Shown piece by piece: positions 57,967 through 64,000 of a stretch of DNA of 64,000 nt. The notes beneath the pieces are model-generated. The model was not told the DNA's origin. It did no database searches and saw only the letters and a program-made list of their open reading frames with translations. The DNA lies in NCBI RefSeq assembly GCF_030411955.1, contig NZ_JASNRA010000007.1:62001-126000 (forward strand), given 5' to 3'. Each line of letters begins with the position of its first letter. Position 1 is the first letter of the stretch. Both the position numbers and the translations under genes were made by a program. This DNA comes from Massilia sp. YIM B02443. Lineage in GTDB: Bacteria > Pseudomonadota > Gammaproteobacteria > Burkholderiales > Burkholderiaceae_D.

Positions 57967-58045
57967 AGGTAACCTCAAAACGTTCGAGCGGGAGCTTTCA
58001 AAACGCTATATCATAAAGCACTCCGCCCATATTAGAGTAACAAAC

Positions 58046-58477
58046 ATGAGTAACAATCCGACTGACCTGAAGGCCAGCGGCCTGAAGGCCACCCTGCCGC
58101 GCCTGAAAATCCTGGAAATTTTCCAGAACAGCGCCGTGCGGCACCTGACGGCGGAAGACGTCTACAAGATCCTGCTGGCCGACAATATGGACGTGGGCCT
58201 GGCAACCGTCTATCGCGTCCTGACCCAGTTCGAGCAGGCCGGCCTGCTCAACCGTAACCATTTCGAGACCGGCAAGGCCATTTACGAGCTCAATGCCGGT
58301 TCGCACCACGATCACCTGGTGTGCCTCGATTGCGGCCACGTCGAAGAGTTCTACGACGACCAGATCGAACAGCGCCAGCATGCGATCGCCGAAGAGCGCG
58401 GCTACAATATCGCCGAGCATGCGCTGGCGATTTATGGCAATTGCGTCAAGGTAGGTTGCCCGCGCAAGCCGGGCTGA
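58046..58477 (+). CDS. fur: Ferric uptake regulator Fur
   Basis: 143 residues. DNA-binding N-domain (LKATLPRLKILEIFQ, HLTAEDVYKILL, LATVYRVLTQFEQAGLLNR) and metal site HHDHLVCLDCGHVEEF. Represses iron uptake genes with Fe2+. The ATG at 58046 gives MSNNPTDLKASGLK; an upstream start is open but not conserved. Divergent from bamE, the standard betaproteobacterial arrangement. Terminator follows. Confidence 0.97.
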   Translation: MSNNPTDLKASGLKATLPRLKILEIFQNSAVRHLTAEDVYKILLADNMDVGLATVYRVLTQFEQAGLLNRNHFETGKAIYELNAGSHHDHLVCLDCGHVEEFYDDQIEQRQHAIAEERGYNIAEHALAIYGNCVKVGCPRKPG

Positions 58478-58501
58478 TCGGCTGCAGCCAGTCAGCAAAA
58501 G

Positions 58502-58527
58502 AAAGCACGCCGAGCGCGTGCTTTTTT
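58502..58527 (+). terminator. Terminator after fur
   Basis: AAAGCACGC, 5-nt loop, GCGTGCTTTTTT. Good stem and T-run 25 bp past the fur stop, on the plus strand. Confidence 0.9.
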
Positions 58528-58562
58528 CATGGCTGAGCTTATTGGCTGGCTTATTGGCTGAC

Positions 58563-59579
58563 TTACGGCTGGCTGAGCGCATTCGACAGCAGCTTGGCCG
58601 TCACGTCCACGATCGGAATCACCCGTTCATACGCCATGCGCGTCGGCCCGATCACGCCCAGCGTGCCGACGATGCGCCCGTTCACCGCATACGGCGCCGT
58701 GACCACGCTCATCTCATCCATCGGCACCAGGTGCGATTCGCCGCCAATGAAGATCTGCACCCCGCCGGCCTTGCTCGACACGTCCAGCAGCTGCATCAGC
58801 CCGGTCTTCTGCTCGAACATCTCGAACATCTGGCGCAGCGAGCTCATGTTGGATGACAAATCGGTCACCGACAGCAGGTTGCGCTCGCCCGCGATGACCA
58901 TGTCGTCGCCTTCGGCCATCGCCTCGCTGCCGGCCTCCACCGCCGCCTGCATCAGGCGCCCCATGTCGTCACGCAGCTGGCGCAGTTCGCCGGTCAGGCG
59001 GTTGCGCACGTCGTCGAACGACAGGCCGGCGAAGTTCTGGTTCAGGTAGTTGGCCGACTGCGTCAGTTGGGCCGGGGAATAGTCGACGTCGGTCAGCAGC
59101 AGGCGGTTCTGGACGTCGCCGCGCGGATCGACGATCACCAAGAGGATGCGCTTCTCGCCCAGGCGCAGGAATTCGATCTGCTGGAACACCGATTCGCGGC
59201 GCGGGCTTTGCACCACGCCGGCGAACTGGGTCAGCGAGGACAGCATCTGGGCCGCGTTGGCGATGATCTTCTGCGGCTGCTGGATCGGCAGGCGCATATT
59301 GTTCGCCCCCACTGCGCCCTCGTCGAGCTGCTGCACCGTCAGCAGCGTATCGACGAACAGGCGATAGCCGCGCGGCGTCGGCACGCGGCCGGCCGAGGTG
59401 TGCGGACTGGCAACAAAGCCCATCTCCTCGAGATCCGCCATGATGTTGCGGATCGTGGCCGGCGACAATTCCAGGCCGGAAATCTTGGACAGCGCCCGCG
59501 AGCCTACCGGCTGGCCGTCGGCGATGTAGCGTTCGACGAGCGCTTTGAGCAGGGTTTGGGCACGGTGATCGAGTTGCAT
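58563..59579 (-). CDS. hrcA: Heat-inducible transcription repressor HrcA
   Basis: 338 residues. N-terminal winged helix ([43 protein letters not shown]), then the GAF-like domain ending [11 protein letters not shown]-type tail. Represses heat-shock genes by binding CIRCE. ATG at 59579. Convergent with fur. It is 55 kb from grpE-dnaK-dnaJ, which in many relatives are close. Confidence 0.96.
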   Translation of the reverse strand: MQLDHRAQTLLKALVERYIADGQPVGSRALSKISGLELSPATIRNIMADLEEMGFVASPHTSAGRVPTPRGYRLFVDTLLTVQQLDEGAVGANNMRLPIQQPQKIIANAAQMLSSLTQFAGVVQSPRRESVFQQIEFLRLGEKRILLVIVDPRGDVQNRLLLTDVDYSPAQLTQSANYLNQNFAGLSFDDVRNRLTGELRQLRDDMGRLMQAAVEAGSEAMAEGDDMVIAGERNLLSVTDLSSNMSSLRQMFEMFEQKTGLMQLLDVSSKAGGVQIFIGGESHLVPMDEMSVVTAPYAVNGRIVGTLGVIGPTRMAYERVIPIVDVTAKLLSNALSQP

Positions 59580-59684
59580 GGTTCGGAGTGAATAAGCGAA
59601 AGGCGCTGGCGCCAACGGTGGCTATCCTATTATAGGCAGGTTGGGACGCAACGCGGCAGTACAAGGGCGCGTCCCCGTACCTCT

Positions 59685-60398
59685 CTATATGTGTGCGCTT
59701 TCCAGCCAGCCGATCAGTTCCAGCAGGCTGCTTACCTCGACATCAGGCCGTACCTCGTGCGCAAGGTCATTGACCTTGCCCGTCCGGTTCATCCAGGCCG
59801 CGCGCAGCCCGGCGCGCTGCGCGCCCTGGACGTCGAGCAGCAGGTCGTCGCCGACGTACAGCGCCTCGTGCGGCGCCACGCCCAGTGCCGCGCAGCCGGC
59901 CAGGAAGATGCCGGGGTCGGGCTTGGCGCGGCCGTACTCGCGCGCCGAGATCGAGGCGCGGAAGTGGTGCGCCAGGCCGATCGTCTGCAGGTCGGCCACG
60001 CCGTTGGTGACCGAGCCGACCAGCACCCGGCTCTTCAGGCGCAGCAGGCCCGGCACCACGTCGTCATACGGCGTGACGGCGTTCCTGGCGGCAAAGAACT
60101 CGGTCATCGCCAGCTCGACCTTGGCCGGGTCTTCGCCGACCTGCTCGAAAGCCGCCACCAGGCCGGCGTGGCGCAGCGCGCCGAGGTCGATCTCGAACTC
60201 GGGGCGGCGCGCCAGCAGTTCCAGCCGGGCCTGGCGCAGGCTGGCGATGGTGAAGCGCTCGACCACGCGCGGCGCGTGCCGGGCCAGCCAGGCGAACAGG
60301 ATCTTCTCGGCTTCCAGGATCACGGGCGCGATCGGCCACAGGGTATCGTCGAGATCGAACAGTACGGCCTTCGGCCAGGGTTGACGGCTTGTCATCAT
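59685..60398 (-). CDS. HAD-family hydrolase
   Basis: 237 residues. HAD motif I in LFDLDDTLWP, motif II in SVTNG, and motif III/IV in GRAKPDPGIFLAGC and YVGDDLLLDV. Cap helix region between suggests a phosphoglycolate phosphatase-like or other small phosphatase; substrate not clear. ATG at 60398 or 60395; the longer upstream frame is unconvincing. Confidence 0.9.
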   Translation of the reverse strand: MMTSRQPWPKAVLFDLDDTLWPIAPVILEAEKILFAWLARHAPRVVERFTIASLRQARLELLARRPEFEIDLGALRHAGLVAAFEQVGEDPAKVELAMTEFFAARNAVTPYDDVVPGLLRLKSRVLVGSVTNGVADLQTIGLAHHFRASISAREYGRAKPDPGIFLAGCAALGVAPHEALYVGDDLLLDVQGAQRAGLRAAWMNRTGKVNDLAHEVRPDVEVSSLLELIGWLESAHI

Positions 60399-60615
60399 GC
60401 GTAAATACGGAATATCGCAGAAACATCGGGCGCCCCAGCATAGCGAGGCGACCACCACATTGCAATCGCGCTTCGCCGGATAAAAAGGTGTTACGCCACG
60501 GTTACACCGTGATACAACAGCAAATGGACCAGCTGCTTGGCAAATGCACTAAAATGTTGAGCTAATTTTCCACCCAACCGCGCAGCTGCGCTGTTTCCGC
60601 TAGATATTTGGAGAA

Positions 60616-61209
60616 ATGATGAAGAGTTCTTACCTGCGCGCCGGCGCCGCGCTCGCATGCGCAGCTGCCCTGTCCGCCTGCGGCGGCAGCGACGGCGAGT
60701 TGCTGCTGGGCGGTTCGTACAGCGGCGTGACCAAGGCCGGCCTGGTGCTGCTCAACAACGGCGGCAACCGCCTCGAAATTCCGGCATCGACCGCCGGCAA
60801 CGGCACCGGCACCTTCTGGTTCAATGACCTGGTCTCGACCGATGACGAATACAACGTTACCGTCGACGGCAAGCCGGACAACGTGGAAGACTGCGAAGTC
60901 ATCAACGGCAAGGGCCGCGCCGCGTTCAACATCTCCACCGTGCGCGTGATCTGCGAGTTCAAGCGGCATGAGCTGAAGGGTTCGATCAACAACCTGCAAG
61001 GCAGCGGCCTGGTGCTGGTCAATGGCTCGGACCGCGTCGAAATCGGCGCCGGCGCCACCTCGTTCGCCATGGCCACGGTGCCCGAGGACGGCGTGTATGG
61101 CATTGCCATCCTGCATCCCCCAGCCAACCAGACCTGCACCATCGCCAATGGCAGCGGCACGATGGGCAAGGCCGACATCACCAACGTGAGCGTCACTTGC
61201 GCACCTTAA
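60616..61209 (+). CDS. Lipoprotein with two VTC-ending beta repeats
   Basis: 197 residues. Signal with lipobox LSAC. Then two copies of a ~75-residue domain (LVLLNNGGNRLEI... and GLVLVNGSDRVEIG...), the second closing with TCTIANGSGTMGKADITNVSV. This repeat type is widespread in secreted proteobacterial proteins with no assigned function. GGAG precedes the ATG. A paralogue follows 19 bp downstream. Confidence 0.8.
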   Translation: MMKSSYLRAGAALACAAALSACGGSDGELLLGGSYSGVTKAGLVLLNNGGNRLEIPASTAGNGTGTFWFNDLVSTDDEYNVTVDGKPDNVEDCEVINGKGRAAFNISTVRVICEFKRHELKGSINNLQGSGLVLVNGSDRVEIGAGATSFAMATVPEDGVYGIAILHPPANQTCTIANGSGTMGKADITNVSVTCAP

Positions 61210-61228
61210 TTCTCTTGGAGCGAATGCA

Positions 61229-61849
61229 ATGAAGTCTTTCCTGATCCGTCCGGCGCTCGCGCTGGCGCTGGCCGCGGGCCTGGCCGGCTGCGGCGGTAGC
61301 GACAAAGCCGAGTTCACCGTCGCCGGCACGATCTATACCCTGGCCTACGACGGCTTGAAGCTGACCAACAACGGCGGCGACGAGATTTCCGTCTCCCCGC
61401 CGGCCAAGGCCGGCGATCCGGTAAACTACTCCTTCCCTGGCAGGATCGAATACGGCGACGTGTACAACGTGATCGTCTCCAAGCAGCCCGACCACCAGAC
61501 CTGCCGGCTGAACACCAGCTATCCGGTCAATTCCGACACCGCCGGTCGCCTGGCGCAGATCAGCATCCCTTACATCTGTACCATCAACACCGCGACCATC
61601 GGCGGCAAGGTCAGCGGCCTCACCGTCGAAGGATTGCAACTGGCCAACGGCAGCACCGGCGGCGTGGTCACGCTGGCCAAGGATGCGACTACGTACATTT
61701 TCCCGCTGGAGGTCGAGTACAACCAGACCTATGGCGTGACCGTGCTCAAGAATCCGGCCGGCCTGAACTGCACCGTGTCGAATCCGACCGGCACCATGGG
61801 CGACAATGCGGTCACGAATATCGACGTGGCCTGCGTTCCGGCCACCTGA
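61229..61849 (+). CDS. Paralogous lipoprotein with two beta repeats
   Basis: 206 residues. Signal with lipobox LAGC (MKSFLIRPALALALAAGLA then GCGG). Two repeats of the same domain type as the upstream gene (LKLTNNGGDEISV, LQLANGSTGGVV; NCTVSNPTGTMGDNAVTNI). Tandem with the previous gene, so a duplication product. Terminator follows at 61970. Confidence 0.8.
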   Translation: MKSFLIRPALALALAAGLAGCGGSDKAEFTVAGTIYTLAYDGLKLTNNGGDEISVSPPAKAGDPVNYSFPGRIEYGDVYNVIVSKQPDHQTCRLNTSYPVNSDTAGRLAQISIPYICTINTATIGGKVSGLTVEGLQLANGSTGGVVTLAKDATTYIFPLEVEYNQTYGVTVLKNPAGLNCTVSNPTGTMGDNAVTNIDVACVPAT

Positions 61850-61969
61850 TCGCTCAAGACATACGAATTCTTTATGTCGAGTATGTGAAAGGAGAATTGG
61901 ACTTATATGCTGTCGTGCAGCATACTAACTCCTGTCTCCTCCAACTCTCCTCAGAAAAGAATTGGATTT

Positions 61970-61997
61970 AGCCCGCTCTCGTAGCGGGCTTTTTTTT
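61970..61997 (+). terminator. Terminator after the lipoprotein pair
   Basis: AGCCCGCT, 4-nt loop, AGCGGGCT then seven T. About 120 bp past the second lipoprotein stop; the gap also holds a TATGCTG/CAGCATA hairpin (61908-61926). Confidence 0.9.
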
Positions 61998-62030
61998 ACC
62001 TGCGCGATGCAAATATCCGCGCGTTAACGC

Positions 62031-62070
62031 AAAAGCCGCGTTGCCTGTCGCTAAACAGACACCGCGGCTT
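62031..62070 (-). terminator. Terminator after rsmA
   Basis: On the minus strand AAGCCGCG...CGCGGCTT with an inner TGTC/GACA helix, followed by TTTGCG. It is 16 bp past the rsmA stop. Confidence 0.75.
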
Positions 62071-62086
62071 GTATCAGATTGCGATT

Positions 62087-62857
62087 TTACTGGGGCAGAT
62101 TCGCCAAGGCCACATACTGCTCCAGGGTGACCGCTTCCGGCCGCAGGCCCGGATCGATCCCGGCCTCGACCAGCTGGGCTTCGGTGAACATCCCCGCCAC
62201 GCAATTGCGGATCACCTTGCGCCGCTGCGAGAAGGCCTTGGCCACCACCGCCTCCAGCCGCTTGGCGTCGCAAGGCAGCTGGCGCCGCGTCGGCACCATG
62301 CGCACGATGGCCGAATCGACCTGCGGCGGCGGATCGAAGGCGGTCGGCGGCACGATGAACAGCATCGCCATGTCGTAGCGCCATTGCAACATCACCGACA
62401 GGCGGCTGTAGGCCTTGGTGCCCGGCTCGGCCACCATGCGCTCGACTACTTCCTTCTGCAGCATGAAGTGCTGGTCCTCCACCAGGTGCGCGAACTCGGC
62501 CAGGTGGAACAGCAGCGGGCTGGAAATGTTGTACGGCAGGTTGCCGACCACGCGCAGTTTTTGTCCCTCTGGCACCGGAATCGATCCGAAGTCGAACTTC
62601 AGCGCATCGCCCGAATGCACGGTCAGATGTTCGCGCGGATAGGCTTTTTCCAGGCGCGCCACCAGGTCACGGTCGAGCTCGACGACGTGCATGTGGTCGA
62701 GCTGCTTGAGCAGCAGCGCGGTCATGGCCGCCAGGCCCGGACCGATCTCGACCATCGCCTGGCCGCGGCGCGGGCCGATGGCGTCGATGATGTCGCTCAG
62801 GACGTGATTATCGGTCAGGAAGTTCTGGCCGAAGCGCTTGCGTGCTACGTGTTTCAT
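62087..62857 (-). CDS. rsmA: 16S rRNA (adenine1518/1519-N6)-dimethyltransferase RsmA
   Basis: 256 residues. Dimethylates A1518/A1519. Motifs RFGQNFLTD, MVEIGPGLAAMTALL, VGNLPYNISSPLLFHL present. ATG at 62857 (MKHVARKRFGQNF) is the family start. Located 10 bp after pdxA, the conserved surA-pdxA-rsmA order. Confidence 0.98.
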   Translation of the reverse strand: MKHVARKRFGQNFLTDNHVLSDIIDAIGPRRGQAMVEIGPGLAAMTALLLKQLDHMHVVELDRDLVARLEKAYPREHLTVHSGDALKFDFGSIPVPEGQKLRVVGNLPYNISSPLLFHLAEFAHLVEDQHFMLQKEVVERMVAEPGTKAYSRLSVMLQWRYDMAMLFIVPPTAFDPPPQVDSAIVRMVPTRRQLPCDAKRLEAVVAKAFSQRRKVIRNCVAGMFTEAQLVEAGIDPGLRPEAVTLEQYVALANLPQ

Positions 62858-62867
62858 GAATGCTTTC

Positions 62868-63944
62868 TTATTGATTCGGGGCGGAGCGCCGCGCGGCCAC
62901 CATCTGCATGGCGGCGCGGATCGCCTCTTCCATGCTGCCGCAGTCGGCCAGGCCCAGTCCCTGGGCGGCGAGGTCGAGCGCGGTGCCATGGTCGACCGAG
63001 GTGCGGATCAGCGGCAGGCCGAGGGTGACGTTGATGCCGCGTCCGAAGGTGGCGTGCTTGAGCACTGGCAGCCCCTGGTCGTGGTACATCGCCAGCACGC
63101 AGTCGGCGTCCTTCAGGTATTTCGGCTGGAACAGGGTGTCGGCCGGGTACGGGCCGCGTGCATCGATGCCGCGTGCGCGGGCATTTTCCAGCACCGGCGT
63201 GATGACGTCGATCTCTTCGCGGCCGAGGTAGCCGTTCTCGCCTGCATGCGGGTTCAGGCCGGTGACCAGGATCACGGGCTCGGGAATACCGAACTTGTCC
63301 TTCAGGTCGGCGTGCAGGATGTCCAGCACCTGGGTCAGGTTCTCGACCGTCAGGGCGGCGGAAACATCTTTCAACGGCAAGTGCGTGGTGGCCAGCGCCA
63401 CCCGCAGGTAAGGCTGCTCGCCGGAAGGCTGCCCCGCCAGCATCATCACCACTTTCGGCGTATTCGTCTTTTCGGCCAGGTATTCGGTATGCCCGGAAAA
63501 CGCGATGCCGGCGTCGTTGATCGTGCTTTTCTGCAGCGGCGCGGTGACGATGGCGTCGAACCAGCCTGCAGAACAACCTTCGATCGCCAGGTCGAGCGTG
63601 GCCAGCACGGCGCGCCCATTCTCGGCGTCCAATGTCCCCGGCACCACGTGCGCCGCCAGCGGCACGTCGACCACCGCCAGGCGCTCGGAACCGAAGTGCG
63701 GCAGGCCGCCGTTGCGCAACGCTTGCGTGGACAATGCCGACAGGCGGATCGCCGGATCGATCAGGCCGGCGGTGAGCGCCAGGAAGGCGGCGTCGCCCAC
63801 CAGCACGCAGTTGGCCTGCGCGCGCAGCGCCCAGGCGGCGCGGATGGCGATTTCGGGACCGATGCCGGCCGGTTCGCCGACCGTGATCGCCAGGACCGGC
63901 CTCTGGTGCGCCAACGGGCGCCCTGGCGCCTGTGGCGCTGCCAT
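62868..63944 (-). CDS. pdxA: 4-hydroxythreonine-4-phosphate dehydrogenase
   Basis: 358 residues. Pyridoxal phosphate synthesis. [15 protein letters not shown] at the N-terminus, metal ligand region FSGHTEYLA, and [25 protein letters not shown]. Starts 3 bp after the surA stop, so tightly coupled to surA. Confidence 0.97.
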   Translation of the reverse strand: MAAPQAPGRPLAHQRPVLAITVGEPAGIGPEIAIRAAWALRAQANCVLVGDAAFLALTAGLIDPAIRLSALSTQALRNGGLPHFGSERLAVVDVPLAAHVVPGTLDAENGRAVLATLDLAIEGCSAGWFDAIVTAPLQKSTINDAGIAFSGHTEYLAEKTNTPKVVMMLAGQPSGEQPYLRVALATTHLPLKDVSAALTVENLTQVLDILHADLKDKFGIPEPVILVTGLNPHAGENGYLGREEIDVITPVLENARARGIDARGPYPADTLFQPKYLKDADCVLAMYHDQGLPVLKHATFGRGINVTLGLPLIRTSVDHGTALDLAAQGLGLADCGSMEEAIRAAMQMVAARRSAPNQ

Positions 63945-63947
63945 GGA

Positions 63948-64000
63948 TTACTGCTCCTCGCGGAACTCGACGTAGGCGCGGTCGCGCACTTCGCGCACCC
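63948..64000 (-). CDS. surA: Periplasmic chaperone SurA, C-terminal end
   Basis: Last 17 codons: VREVRDRAYVEFREEQ then TAA, at the right edge. The end motif RDRAYVE(F/Y) and the position immediately upstream of pdxA identify SurA, the outer-membrane protein chaperone. The rest lies beyond the window. Confidence 0.85.
   Translation of the reverse strand, partial: VREVRDRAYVEFREEQ

Noticed and set aside
61914-61991. 25-codon ORF (MLSCSILTPV...) with AAAGGAG upstream, after the lipoproteins
   Set aside because: Ribosome-site spacing is too long (12 nt) and it runs into the terminator stem.

Overview
The window is high-GC chromosomal DNA from a betaproteobacterium. Gene content and order (leuS-lptE-holA-proA-hemJ, dapB-bamE beside divergent fur, surA-pdxA-rsmA, grpE-dnaK-dnaJ, tolC beside a Pcm-like methyltransferase) point to Burkholderiales, most likely Oxalobacteraceae (Massilia-like). 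This is inferred from synteny and protein character, not from a search. Most genes lie on the minus strand.

Layout. 1-8 kb: heat-shock genes grpE-dnaK-dnaJ (dnaJ cut by the left edge) behind a near-consensus sigma-32 promoter, then hemH, ohr and a nadK-recN unit with a LexA-type box upstream. 8-23 kb: mixed housekeeping and stress genes, including osmC, gloA, an FMN riboswitch with ribB, a TolC-family efflux protein, rhodanese, Pcm-like methyltransferase, TetR, SDR, uppP, recQ, a LytTR two-component pair, trmB and an AstE-like hydrolase. 24-34 kb: an accessory island. Its left side is an aldo/keto reductase gene (frameshifted) coupled to a DUF6064 membrane protein, a small ORF and a 46-bp fragment of tRNA-Gly. 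Its right side is an intact tRNA-Gly(CCC) preceded by a rearranged second copy of the same flank. Between them lie a decayed XRE-regulator end, several inverted and tandem repeats, candidate immunity genes (one SUFU-like gene has an in-frame amber codon), a secreted Ig/RHS-core/HNH toxin and an upstream RHS YD-repeat gene broken by an in-frame TGA and fused to a DUF6064 start.

34-64 kb: a TraB/GumN protein; a LexA-boxed, ATGA-coupled radical SAM/UdgX pair (DNA damage response); an M16 peptidase separated from a SEL1-repeat gene by a REP-type inverted pair; a three-gene signalling operon (HDOD-GAF-histidine kinase, REC-PAS-GGDEF-EAL, SEL1); the leuS-lptE-holA-proA-hemJ-RNA methyltransferase-MFS run; bamE-dapB-barstar; divergent fur; hrcA, far from the other heat-shock genes; a HAD phosphatase; two tandem paralogous lipoproteins; and surA(partial)-pdxA-rsmA.

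The least ordinary region is 24.4-34.0 kb. It looks like a tRNA-Gly-associated polymorphic-toxin island that arrived with donor flanking DNA and is partly decayed: the RHS cage gene is broken, while the downstream signal-peptide/Ig/RHS-core/HNH gene and its adjacent candidate immunity gene remain open.
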